Origin: Pseudomonadota bacterium
Lineage (GTDB): Bacteria > Pseudomonadota > Alphaproteobacteria > Caulobacterales > Caulobacteraceae
DNA length: 64,000 nt
Reading direction: 5' to 3'
NCBI GenBank assembly: GCA_023432855.1
Contig: JAEZEZ010000067.1
Coordinates: 1 to 64,000, forward strand
In this document: positions 33,149 to 41,567 of the stretch, one piece after another
How the letters are laid out: every line of letters starts with the position of its first letter
Position numbering within the stretch: the first letter of the stretch is position 1
Translations under genes and position numbers: made by a program
Notes under the pieces: model-generated
Database searches by the model: none
Told to the model about the DNA's origin: nothing
Seen by the model: the letters and a program-made list of their open reading frames with translations, nothing else

Positions 33149-34966
33149 TCAACTCGCCTCTGACGAAAGCTCGTCATCGGGTTCCAGCTCCGGGCCGCGC
33201 ACATTGCGGCGCAGGGCCCGGGTGGGTCGCTTGGCGCTATCCTGCAGCATCTTGCGGAACTCTTCGCGCTGCTCGTGGATGGAGGCGATGACCGGCCCCA
33301 TGGGCACCCCGAGATCGACCAGGGTGTTCTCCGCCAACTGCAGGCTCGCTTCGGTGGTTTCGGGCACCGCGTCGGTCACCCCCAGCTTGTAGAGCTCCGC
33401 CGCGTGGCGGGAATCGCGGGCGCGCGAGATGATGATCATGTCTGGGCGCAGGCCCCGCGCGACCTTGACGACCTCGTTGACCTTGCCGCGTCCGTCCATG
33501 GTCACGACCAGGGCGGGGACCGTCTCGATCCCGCAGACTTTCAGGAAGTCCGCCCGCGTGGCGTCGCCGTAGAGCACCCTGTCGCCGGCCTGGCGCCGCT
33601 CGCTGGTGACCTTGGGGTCGGAGTCGATGGCCACGAACTCGATGTTGTGACGCCCCAGCATGCGCCCCACCAGACGGCCGACCCGGCCGTAGCCGACTAT
33701 GAGGACGCGCTTGCCCGCCGGCTCCGGGACCTCCGCCGGTCCTTCGGGGCCTTCAGACTTCACGACCTGGCGGCCGATGCGCTCTGCGCCCCACACCACC
33801 AGCGGAATGAGGAACAGGCTCGCGGTCGCACTGACGAGCACCGCCTGGGCGAAGCCGGGAGTCACCAGCCTGTGGCCGAGGGCGGTGTCGATGATGACGA
33901 AGGCGAACTCGCCGGCCGGGCCCAGGACGAGCGCGGTTTCCAGCGCCGTGCGCTTGGGAATTCCGAAGGTCCGCGCGAGCGCGAAGATAATGGAGGCCTT
34001 GACCGCGATGATGCCGCCGACCAGGGCCGCGATGGTCCAGGGTCTGGCCGCCACCACGTCGAGGTCGAGCTGGGTGCCGATGGAGACGAAGAACAGGCCC
34101 AGGAACAGGCCTTTGAACGGTTCGATGTTGATCTCGACCTCGCGCCGGTACTCGGTCTCCGCCAGCAGCAGGCCCGCGATGAGCGCACCCAGGGCCATTG
34201 ATAGTCCGCTGAGCGCCGCCGCGAGGCCGGCCCCGATGACCACGAACAGGCAGGCGGCGACGAACAGTTCGTGACTGTTCGCCTTGGCGACCGACCGGAA
34301 CAGGGGTCGGATGATGAGCCGCCCGGCCACGACCAGGATCGCCAGTCCGGCCGCCGCCGGCAGCAGCGCCAGCAGTCCCGGGGCCCAAGCCCCGCCCACC
34401 GAGGCGGCGGCGATCACGGCCACCGTGACGAGGATCGGGGCCACCGCCAGATCCTGAGCCAGCAGCACGGAGAAGGTCGTTCGCCCCATGCCTGTCTGCA
34501 GCCGCTTGCGTTCGGCAAGCACGGGCATCACCACCGCGGTGGAGGACAGGGCGAGCGCGAGGCCGACGACTGCCGCAGATTCCGGCGGGCGTCCGAGCAG
34601 CATGGCCAGGCCGCCCAGCGCCAGCGAACAGAGCACCACCTGGGCCACGCCGAACCCGAAGACCAGCCGGCGCATGGACTTCAGCCGCTCCCAGCTGAGT
34701 TCGAGCCCGATCATGAACAGGAGGAAGACGACGCCGAATTCGCCGAACGCCCGGGTCTGTTCCGGGTCGTCGATGGTGAGCACCCCCAGCCAGCGGAAGT
34801 CGCTGGCGAACCGGCCGAGGCCGTCGGGACCGAGGGCCACGCCCGCCGCCAGAAACCCGAGGACTGGGCTGATCTTGAAGCGCCGGAACAGCGGAACCAC
34901 GACGCCCGCGGTGGCGAGGAAGACCACGAGGTCCTTGTACTCGGAAGGAGCGACCTCGCCTGCCAT
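33149..34966 (-). CDS. Kef-type (CPA2) cation:proton antiporter with TrkA-N domain
   Basis: A 605-residue inner-membrane antiporter. About 12-13 membrane helices cover residues 1-390: FRRFKISPVLGFLAAGVALG, VFLLFMIGLEL, LALALSSTAVVMPVLAE. A cytosolic RCK/TrkA-N Rossmann domain starts near residue 415 (KRVLIVGYGRVGRLVGRML), and a short charged tail follows. Such proteins move K+ or Na+ against H+. The glutathione-regulated subgroup (KefB/KefC) has this layout, but the ancillary subunit (KefF/KefG) is not adjacent. Confidence 0.93.
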   Translation of the reverse strand: MAGEVAPSEYKDLVVFLATAGVVVPLFRRFKISPVLGFLAAGVALGPDGLGRFASDFRWLGVLTIDDPEQTRAFGEFGVVFLLFMIGLELSWERLKSMRRLVFGFGVAQVVLCSLALGGLAMLLGRPPESAAVVGLALALSSTAVVMPVLAERKRLQTGMGRTTFSVLLAQDLAVAPILVTVAVIAAASVGGAWAPGLLALLPAAAGLAILVVAGRLIIRPLFRSVAKANSHELFVAACLFVVIGAGLAAALSGLSMALGALIAGLLLAETEYRREVEINIEPFKGLFLGLFFVSIGTQLDLDVVAARPWTIAALVGGIIAVKASIIFALARTFGIPKRTALETALVLGPAGEFAFVIIDTALGHRLVTPGFAQAVLVSATASLFLIPLVVWGAERIGRQVVKSEGPEGPAEVPEPAGKRVLIVGYGRVGRLVGRMLGRHNIEFVAIDSDPKVTSERRQAGDRVLYGDATRADFLKVCGIETVPALVVTMDGRGKVNEVVKVARGLRPDMIIISRARDSRHAAELYKLGVTDAVPETTEASLQLAENTLVDLGVPMGPVIASIHEQREEFRKMLQDSAKRPTRALRRNVRGPELEPDDELSSEAS

Positions 34967-35145
34967 CCGTCTCTAAGTCTCCTCCGCGTTCGCCCTACCC
35001 TAGCGCGAATCGTCGCGCCCGTTGCAAGGCAAGGGCCCGCGACCCCACATGAACGATAATTAAGGGACGGCGCCGGTCCGCATGGGCCACATTCCGCCCC
35101 ATCTCCACCGTTGGAAGAAAACGGGAAGCTCGAGGAAGTCTCTAC

Positions 35146-37269
35146 ATGAAGAAGTTCTGGCTCTGCGCCGCGGCGGCAGCCGCCCTGGCGGCGGCCGCGC
35201 CCGCCCAAGCCCACGACGAAAACTCGCCCTGCATCGAACCCACCTGCGACCTCGTCGCCCTGTTCCCGTTCGCGGGCGCCTCCGAGGGCGGCGCGGGGAC
35301 CGTCATCGAAGCCCGCCGGTACGGGACCTGGGGCTTTGACACCGCCGGGATGGATACGTCGGTGAAGCCGGGCGACAGCTTCTTCCGCTACGCCAATGGC
35401 AAGTACATGGACGCGCTGGAAATTCCGGCCGACCGCACCCGTTATGGCAGCTTCGACATGCTGCGCGAGCTGTCCGAGAACCGCCTGAAGGCGATGGTCG
35501 AGGAGTACGCGGCCGACAAGAGCCTGTCGCCCACCTCCGACCAGGGCAAAATCGCGGCGCTGTACAACAGCTTCATGGACGAGGCGCGCATCGAGCAGCT
35601 CGACGCCGCGCCGCTGCAAAGCGACCTGACCGCCATCAAGGCGCTCAAGACCCGCTCCGACTTCGCCCGCTACATGGGCACGACCCAGGGCCGCTTCGGC
35701 GGATCCTTCTTCGGCGGCTATGTCTTCGCCGACGCCAAGGACCCGCAGATCAACGCCCTCTACATGTTCCAGGGCGGCCTCAGCCTGCCGGACCGCGACT
35801 ACTACCTGAAGGAAAACTTCGCCGAGCAGAAGGCGAAGTACGAGGCGTACGTCACCACCCTCCTGCGCAACATCGGCTGGGCCAATCCCGAGCAGACGGC
35901 CAAGGAGATCGTGGCGTTGGAAACGCGCATCGCCGAGGCCAGCTGGACCCGGATCGAGAGCCGCGACGACGACAAGACCTACAATCCGATGACGCCGGCG
36001 GAACTCGCCGCCTACGCTCCGGGCTTCGACTTCGCCGCCTGGCTCGACGGCGCCAGCCTGGGCCGCGCCGAGAAGATCATCGTCGCCCAGAACACGGCGT
36101 TCCCGAAGATCGCGAAGATCTTCAGCGAGACCCCGGTCGAAACGCTGCGCGCCTGGCAGGCCTTCAAGCTGACCGACCAGGCCGCCCCGATGCTGTCGCG
36201 CCGGTTCGCCGACGCAGCCTTCGAGTTCCGCAACAAGACCCTGTCGGGCCAGCCCGAGCAGCGTCCCCGCTGGAAGCGCGCCGTCTCGTTCGCCGAGGGC
36301 TCGATGGGCGAGGCGCTCGGGCGCGACTACGTCGAGCGCTACTTCCCGCCGGAGTCCAAGGCCAAGATGGACAAGCTGGTCGCCGACCTGCGTCAGGCCA
36401 TGGCCAACCGCATCAACGGGCTGGAATGGATGAGCGCCGAGACCAAGGTCAAGGCTCTGGAGAAGCTTGAGAAGTTCCGGGTGAAGATCGGCTACCCGAC
36501 CAAGTGGGAGGACTACTCCTCGCTGCAGGTCGACGCCACTGACCTCTACGGCAACGCCCAGCGCGCCGGCCAGTTCGCCTGGCTCGACAACGCCGAGAAG
36601 CTCGGCAAGCCGGTCGACCGCGAGGAGTGGGGCATGACGCCCCAGACGGTGAACGCCTACTACTCCTCGACCGGCAACGAGATCGTCTTCCCGGCCGCGA
36701 TCCTGCAGCCGCCGTTCTTCGATCCAGACGCCGACCCGGCCGTGAACTACGGCGGCATCGGCGGCGTCATCGGCCACGAGATCGGGCACGGCTTCGACGA
36801 CCAGGGCCGCAAGTCCGACGGCGACGGTTACCTGCGCGAGTGGTGGACGACCGAGGACGCGGCCAAGTTCGAGGCGCAGGCTGCCCGCCTGGGCGCCCAG
36901 TACGACACCTTCGAGCCCCTGCCGGGCTCAAAGGTGCAGGGCCAGCTGACCATGGGCGAGAACATCGGCGACCTCGCCGGCGTGACCCTGGCGCTGGAAG
37001 CCTACCGCCTGTCGCTGGACGGCAAGCCCGCCCCGGTGATCGACGGACTGACCGGCGAGCAGCGCGTGTTCCTCGGCTGGGCCCAGGTCTGGCGCGGCAA
37101 GTACCGGGACGCGGCCATGCGCCAGCAGGTCGTTTCCGACCCCCACTCCCCGCCCGAGTTCCGGGTCGTGGGCCCGCTCCAGAACATCGACGCCTGGTAC
37201 GAGGCGTTCGGCGTGAAGGAAGGCGACAAGTACTACGTCAAACCGGAAGATCGCGTACGCATCTGGTGA
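35146..37269 (+). CDS. M13 family metallopeptidase (PepO/neprilysin type)
   Basis: A 707-residue zinc endopeptidase with a Sec signal peptide (residues 1-23). The zinc motif is HEIGH at residues 544-548 inside GGVIGHEIGHGFDDQG; the third ligand is E605 in GENIGDLAG. The M13 N-terminal domain (PGDSFFRYANGKYMDALEIP) is intact and the total length fits the family. Likely periplasmic degradation of peptides up to about 40 residues. GAGGAAG lies upstream of the ATG. A strong intrinsic terminator follows. Confidence 0.95.
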   Translation: MKKFWLCAAAAAALAAAAPAQAHDENSPCIEPTCDLVALFPFAGASEGGAGTVIEARRYGTWGFDTAGMDTSVKPGDSFFRYANGKYMDALEIPADRTRYGSFDMLRELSENRLKAMVEEYAADKSLSPTSDQGKIAALYNSFMDEARIEQLDAAPLQSDLTAIKALKTRSDFARYMGTTQGRFGGSFFGGYVFADAKDPQINALYMFQGGLSLPDRDYYLKENFAEQKAKYEAYVTTLLRNIGWANPEQTAKEIVALETRIAEASWTRIESRDDDKTYNPMTPAELAAYAPGFDFAAWLDGASLGRAEKIIVAQNTAFPKIAKIFSETPVETLRAWQAFKLTDQAAPMLSRRFADAAFEFRNKTLSGQPEQRPRWKRAVSFAEGSMGEALGRDYVERYFPPESKAKMDKLVADLRQAMANRINGLEWMSAETKVKALEKLEKFRVKIGYPTKWEDYSSLQVDATDLYGNAQRAGQFAWLDNAEKLGKPVDREEWGMTPQTVNAYYSSTGNEIVFPAAILQPPFFDPDADPAVNYGGIGGVIGHEIGHGFDDQGRKSDGDGYLREWWTTEDAAKFEAQAARLGAQYDTFEPLPGSKVQGQLTMGENIGDLAGVTLALEAYRLSLDGKPAPVIDGLTGEQRVFLGWAQVWRGKYRDAAMRQQVVSDPHSPPEFRVVGPLQNIDAWYEAFGVKEGDKYYVKPEDRVRIW

Positions 37270-37295
37270 GCCCTCGCCCGGTGTCGCGATAAGAA

Positions 37296-37326
37296 GCCCG
37301 GAGCGGGAAACCGCTCCGGCCTTTTT
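37296..37326 (+). terminator. Intrinsic terminator of the M13 peptidase gene
   Basis: Stem CCGGAGCGG/CCGCTCCGG with a GAAA-type loop and a CTTTTT tail, 27 bp after the stop codon. Confidence 0.9.
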
Positions 37327-37342
37327 CCTGCGCGCACGAAAA

Positions 37343-37369
37343 ACGCCCGCCGTTTGGAGCGGCGGGCGT
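37343..37369 (-). terminator. Intrinsic terminator of the small lipoprotein gene
   Basis: Perfect 10-bp stem ACGCCCGCCG/CGGCGGGCGT with a 7-nt loop. Read on the minus strand it is followed by a T-run, and it lies 21 bp beyond the lipoprotein stop codon. Confidence 0.85.
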
Positions 37370-37390
37370 TCGTTCGAGTTCGAATGCCGA

Positions 37391-37654
37391 TTACTGGCCC
37401 GGGTTCGCGTCGCTCGGCGAAGTGTTCGGGGTGTTCTCGGTGGTGGCGCCGCCATCGGCGTTGCCGGCTTCCTGCTCGATGGCGTCGGCCTGGGCGTTGA
37501 GGGCGGTTTCTTCCGCTTCGGTCGGCGCGGCGGCGGCTTCGGCTTCCAGAGCGTCGGCCTGGGCTTCGGCGGCGGCGTCCTGCTTGCTTTCGGTGCAGGC
37601 GACGAGGCCGGCGGCGGCGAAAGCGGCGGCGGTGACGGCGATGAACTTACGCAT
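37391..37654 (-). CDS. Small Ala/Glu-rich lipoprotein
   Basis: An 87-residue protein with lipoprotein signal (MRKFIAVTAAAFAAAGLVAC, Cys20) followed by a low-complexity region rich in Ala, Glu, Asp and Asn that predicts helix then disorder (DAAAEAQADALEAEAAAAPT). GGAGAGAGAG precedes the ATG. No family beyond small Caulobacterales-type lipoproteins. It has its own terminator, so it is probably a monocistronic, well-expressed gene. Confidence 0.75.
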   Translation of the reverse strand: MRKFIAVTAAAFAAAGLVACTESKQDAAAEAQADALEAEAAAAPTEAEETALNAQADAIEQEAGNADGGATTENTPNTSPSDANPGQ

Positions 37655-37751
37655 GGGTTTTCTCTCTCTCCTCCAGGGGAGCATGGGAAATGCCCATGAT
37701 CGCGCCGGGTTCCCAAAAACGTGATCAAATCGTGAGGTCGACGGCGGACCC

Positions 37752-37786
37752 AAAAGAAAAGCCCGCCGCGGCAGACCGCGGCGGGC
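37752..37786 (-). terminator. Intrinsic terminator, hisS side
   Basis: Perfect 11-bp stem GCCCGCCGCGG/CCGCGGCGGGC with a 4-nt loop and a TTTTCTTTT tail on the minus strand. It lies 180 bp beyond the hisS stop, so it ends either a long hisS 3' UTR or a small RNA. Confidence 0.85.
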
Positions 37787-37965
37787 TCTCTGCTCTTGTC
37801 GAGCGGGCGCTTCCTCCCCGAAACGCCGGAGACGGATGCGGCTACGCGCATCACGGCCTCACGCTGCCCCCGAAAAAGCCGCTCGGACCGTGTCCTGTCA
37901 AGCGGTTGCACCCGCACCCACTCGCGTCATGCGAGAGTGAACGACGATCACCGCCGCCAGTGCGA
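37787..37965. other. Gene-free 179 bp between hisS and its terminator
   Basis: No ORF is convincing. On the minus strand TTGACA occurs at 37896-37901 and about 110-150 nt later the strong terminator at 37752-37786 ends transcription. The interval could be an extended 3' UTR of hisS or a candidate small RNA gene (see findings). Confidence 0.4.
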
Positions 37966-39438
37966 CTATTTGGCAGCGGCCTCGACGATCCGGCGCACCG
38001 CCCCCACCAGTTCGCCGCGGCTGACCGTCAGCTGCCCCGGCCGACCCTCGCGCCAGGCCTGGTTGTCGGTAACGCCCGCGGCGAGGGCGCGACCGAGGTC
38101 CAGATCCTTCACGGTGGCCGTGCCGTTCGCCAATTCGTCGCCGCCGACGATCACGACTGCCGGCGACAGGCGCCGGTCGGCGTACTTCATCTGCGCCTTC
38201 AGACCCGAGCCGCCGAGATACACCTCGGCGGCGATCCCGGCTTCGCGCAGTTCCGCGACGATGCCGAAGTACTCGCCCATCAGGCTCTGGTCGAAGACGG
38301 TCACGACGACCGGACCCCGCGTTTCCGGCAGCGACGCGCCCAGCCACTCGAAGGCCTCGAGGGCCGCGGCCAGGCGGCTGACGCCGAACGAGAAGCCGGT
38401 GGCGGGCGTCCGCTGGCCGGTGAAACGGGCGACCAGGTCGTCATAGCGGCCGCCGCCGCCGATCGAGCCAAGGCTCACCCTCTCGTCACCCGGTGCGATC
38501 AGTTCTGCTTCGTAGACCGCCCCCGTGTAGTATTCGAGGCCCCGCACGACGGCGGGGTCGAAGCGCGCGTCGGCCTCGCCGACGCCCATCCCGACCAGGG
38601 CGGCGTCGATGCGCGCCAGGTCCTCGAGGCCTTCGGCGCCTTCCGCCGAGGCGCCGACCACGGGCTCCAGCGTTTTCAGCACCTCGGCCCGGGCGCCGGC
38701 GCCGGCGCGGAGGAAAGCCATGACGGAGTCGACCGCCGCAGGCGCGATCTGGGCGCCGGGCGTGAAGGCCCCGGATTCGTCCATCCGGCCCTTGCCCAGC
38801 AGGTCGCGCACGCCCTTCTCGCCGAGGCGGTCGAGCTTGTCGGCCGCCCTCAACACAGCCAGCCGCTGGGCCGGGTCGTCGATGCGCGCCTGGGCCAGCA
38901 GACCGTTCAGCAGCTTGCGGCTGTTGATGCGCAGCACCGCGGCGCCGGCCGGCAGGCCCGCGGCGCGCAGGCCTTCGACCGCCATGGCCACGATCTCGGC
39001 GTCGGCCTCCGGGCGGTCGGACCCGACCGTGTCGGCGTCGCACTGGATGAACTCCCGGAAGCGTCCCGGGCCCGGCTTCTCGTTGCGCCAGACCTTGCCG
39101 TAGGCGTAGCGCCGGAAAGGCTTCGGCAGGCTGTCCCAGTTCTGCGCCGCGAACCGCGCCAGGGGCGCGGTCAGGTCATAGCGCAGCGCCATCCACTGCT
39201 CGTCGTCGTCCTTCAGCGCGAACACGCCCTCGTTGGGCCGGTCGCTATCGGGCAGGAACTTGCCGAGCGCGTCGGCGAACTCGAAGGCGGGCGTTTCCAG
39301 GCGCTCGAACCCGTAGCGCTCGTAGACCGCCGAGACCTTGTCGAGGATCGCATGCTCCACCGCCAGGTCCCGCGCGCGACGGTCCTGGAATCCCCGCGGG
39401 CTGCGGGCTTCGGGGCGGAACTCTTCGGTGTCGGACAT
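37966..39438 (-). CDS. hisS: Histidyl-tRNA synthetase
   Basis: Class II synthetase charging tRNA-His, 490 residues. Motif 1/2 regions include RPEARSPRGFQD, MALRYDLTAPLARF and KVWRNEKPGPGRFREFIQCD. The histidine-binding motif is GLEYYTGAVYEAEL, motif 3 GGGGRYDDLVARFTG. The anticodon-binding domain occupies the last 100 residues. Slightly longer than E. coli HisS (424), as in alphaproteobacteria. The ATG at 39438 is used; an in-frame TTG 36 nt earlier adds a poor leader. pgi lies 49 bp upstream on the same strand. Confidence 0.96.
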   Translation of the reverse strand: MSDTEEFRPEARSPRGFQDRRARDLAVEHAILDKVSAVYERYGFERLETPAFEFADALGKFLPDSDRPNEGVFALKDDDEQWMALRYDLTAPLARFAAQNWDSLPKPFRRYAYGKVWRNEKPGPGRFREFIQCDADTVGSDRPEADAEIVAMAVEGLRAAGLPAGAAVLRINSRKLLNGLLAQARIDDPAQRLAVLRAADKLDRLGEKGVRDLLGKGRMDESGAFTPGAQIAPAAVDSVMAFLRAGAGARAEVLKTLEPVVGASAEGAEGLEDLARIDAALVGMGVGEADARFDPAVVRGLEYYTGAVYEAELIAPGDERVSLGSIGGGGRYDDLVARFTGQRTPATGFSFGVSRLAAALEAFEWLGASLPETRGPVVVTVFDQSLMGEYFGIVAELREAGIAAEVYLGGSGLKAQMKYADRRLSPAVVIVGGDELANGTATVKDLDLGRALAAGVTDNQAWREGRPGQLTVSRGELVGAVRRIVEAAAK

Positions 39439-39487
39439 GGCGGCGGGCTTAGCGGAGGGAAGGCCCCGGAGCAACGGCCGCGGCAGG

Positions 39488-40987
39488 CTAGCGCTTGAGA
39501 CGCCCGATCATAGCCGCGGTGGACAGGTCGTGGGCGCCTTCGGCGTCGTCCTCCAGTTCCGGCTCGATCGCCCTGGCCAGCGTCTTGCCGAGTTCGACGC
39601 CCCACTGGTCGAAGCTGTTCACGCCCCAGATGACGCCCTCGACGAAGGTCTTGTGCTCGTAGAGCGCCAGCAGGGCGCCCACGGACTTCGGGTCCAGCGA
39701 CTTCAGGAGAATGGTGGTCGACGGCCGGTCGCCGTCGAACCGGCGGTGCGGCTCCGGGTTGTCCTGGCCGGCCAGCAGGGCCTCGGCCTGGGCGATACCG
39801 TTCGCCAGGGTGGCGGCGCCGCGGTCGGCGGCGAGTACGAAGTCCACGGGGATGATGTCCGTCCCCTGGTGCAGGAGCTGGAAGAAGGCGTGCTGGGCGT
39901 TGGTGCCGGCGTCGCCGAACACCACCGGCGCGGTGGCGCGCAAAATCGCCTCGCCGTCCAGCCCCACCTGCTTGCCGTTGGATTCCATTTCGAGCTGCTG
40001 CAGCCATCCCGGCAGCAGGGCGAGACGCTGGGCGTAGGGGATGACCGCGCGCGCGCCGCGGCCAAGGCCGTTGCGGTTGTAGATCTGGGCCAGCGCCATG
40101 AGAACCGGGGCGTTGCGCTCGATCCGGGCCGTACGGAAGTGCCGGTCCATCGCTTCGGCTCCGGCGAGAAAACGGGAGAAGGTCCTCCACCCGAGGCCGA
40201 TGGCGCACGACAGGCTGACCGGCCCCCAGACAGAGAAGCGGCCGCCTATGCTGTCCGGCATGCCGAAGACGCGGTCAGCGGGAATACCGTAGCGGGCGGC
40301 CTTGTCCGGAGCGGAGCTGACGGCGACCAGGTGCTGGTCGGCCTGCGGGCCCAGCCAGCGGCGGGCCAGTTCGAGATTGGCGATGGTCTCCTGGGTGCCG
40401 AAGCTCTTGGAGACGACGATGACCAGGGTACGCGCCGGATCGAGGCCCGCCGCGGCGTCTTCGAAGGCGGCCGGGTCAATGTTGGCGGCGAAGCGGAGGT
40501 CGAAACGCGGCCGGGCCGGCCGCAGGGCCTCCCAGAGCAGACGCGGCCCGAGGTCCGAGCCGCCGATGCCAATGTGCAGGATCGACCGGAAACGCCGGCC
40601 CGCCGCATTGCGGATCTCGCCCTTGCGGACGGCTTCGGCGAAGCGGCTCCAGCGGTCCCGCTCGCCGGCCACGTCCTCGCGGGCGTTCGCTTGTCTGAGC
40701 GCCCAGTGCTCGACGGCCCGGCCTTCGGTCAGGTTGATCCGCTCGCCGGCGAACATGGCCGCGCGGCGGCCCTCGACATCGCAGGCGCGCCCAAGGGCCA
40801 GGGCCGCCCTGAACCCTTCGTCCGTCCAGGCCTGCTTGGCCAGGTCGAGGTGCAGTCCCGCGGCGTCGAGAGTCATCTGCCGCATACGCCGAGCGTCGAT
40901 CAGATCGGCGATGCGAGCCGCGCGGCCGCTTTCGGCGGCGCTCTCCAGCTGCGCCCAGGCGCGTTCGACGTCCCCCCGGTCGGTCAT
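39488..40987 (-). CDS. pgi: Glucose-6-phosphate isomerase
   Basis: Interconverts glucose-6-phosphate and fructose-6-phosphate, 499 residues (family about 500-550). Seen: HIGIGGSDLGPRL, VSKSFGTQETIAN, SIGGRFSVWGPVSLSCAIGL and the signature-2-like GTNAQHAFFQLLHQGTD; ESNGKQVG carries a catalytic Glu. First gene of a pgi-hisS unit on the minus strand. The gene is complete and normal. Confidence 0.96.
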   Translation of the reverse strand: MTDRGDVERAWAQLESAAESGRAARIADLIDARRMRQMTLDAAGLHLDLAKQAWTDEGFRAALALGRACDVEGRRAAMFAGERINLTEGRAVEHWALRQANAREDVAGERDRWSRFAEAVRKGEIRNAAGRRFRSILHIGIGGSDLGPRLLWEALRPARPRFDLRFAANIDPAAFEDAAAGLDPARTLVIVVSKSFGTQETIANLELARRWLGPQADQHLVAVSSAPDKAARYGIPADRVFGMPDSIGGRFSVWGPVSLSCAIGLGWRTFSRFLAGAEAMDRHFRTARIERNAPVLMALAQIYNRNGLGRGARAVIPYAQRLALLPGWLQQLEMESNGKQVGLDGEAILRATAPVVFGDAGTNAQHAFFQLLHQGTDIIPVDFVLAADRGAATLANGIAQAEALLAGQDNPEPHRRFDGDRPSTTILLKSLDPKSVGALLALYEHKTFVEGVIWGVNSFDQWGVELGKTLARAIEPELEDDAEGAHDLSTAAMIGRLKR

Positions 40988-41080
40988 GCGGGCAAGGCCC
41001 TCCCCTGGCTCAAGGTCACCACTCGTTTACGGGTCAAGGGTAACCAATTGTGAACGCCTGCGACGAGGAAAGGATCGCCC

Positions 41081-41557
41081 ATGTCCTGCGGACTGGCTCT
41101 GGCCGTCACCCTGGCCCTGACCCCGGCGGTCGAGGCCCCCGCCCCGGGCGCCGGCGCGCCGGCGGTTTCCGCCCCAGCCGCGGTCGCGGGCGAGCCCCTG
41201 TACGCGGACATCGTGCGCCGGGCCCAGCGCCTCGAACAGGCCGTCATCGGATTTCGCTCGGCGAGCCTGAAGGCGTCGGCCACGCCGCTCGCCATCCCCG
41301 GCTTCGCCGCCTTCAAGGCCGAAGCCGAGGCCCTGGCGGCGCTGGACATGAAGGGTCACCTGGACCTCGCCGCCCGCAACGCGGACGGAGATCTGAAGTG
41401 CATCCTGCGCGGCATCTCCGAGGACATGCCGCTGCGGCTGGAAGGCGTCGAGAAGGCGTCGAGCGGCGCGGCCCAGGATCTGGCGCTCGAGGAGCTTCAG
41501 CACCTGCTCAACGACAACGCCGCGGTGATCCTCGCGCCGCCGCAGCCGCCGGTCTGA
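41081..41557 (+). CDS. Hypothetical secreted protein
   Basis: A 158-residue protein with an Ala/Pro-rich N-terminus that acts as signal peptide or anchor, then a helical body (YADIVRRAQRLEQAVIGFRS, AEAEALAALDMKGHLDLAAR, GISEDMPLRLEGVEKASSGA). No family recognised. GAGGAAAGGA precedes the ATG. It ends 10 bp before the stop of the convergent DsbD-like gene. Confidence 0.65.
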   Translation: MSCGLALAVTLALTPAVEAPAPGAGAPAVSAPAAVAGEPLYADIVRRAQRLEQAVIGFRSASLKASATPLAIPGFAAFKAEAEALAALDMKGHLDLAARNADGDLKCILRGISEDMPLRLEGVEKASSGAAQDLALEELQHLLNDNAAVILAPPQPPV

Positions 41558-41567
41558 CGCCGGCGCC

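Noticed and set aside
37690..41053. Two long plus-strand frames opposite hisS and pgi
   Set aside because: Shadows of conserved enzyme genes; Arg/Ala/Gly-biased with no domains.
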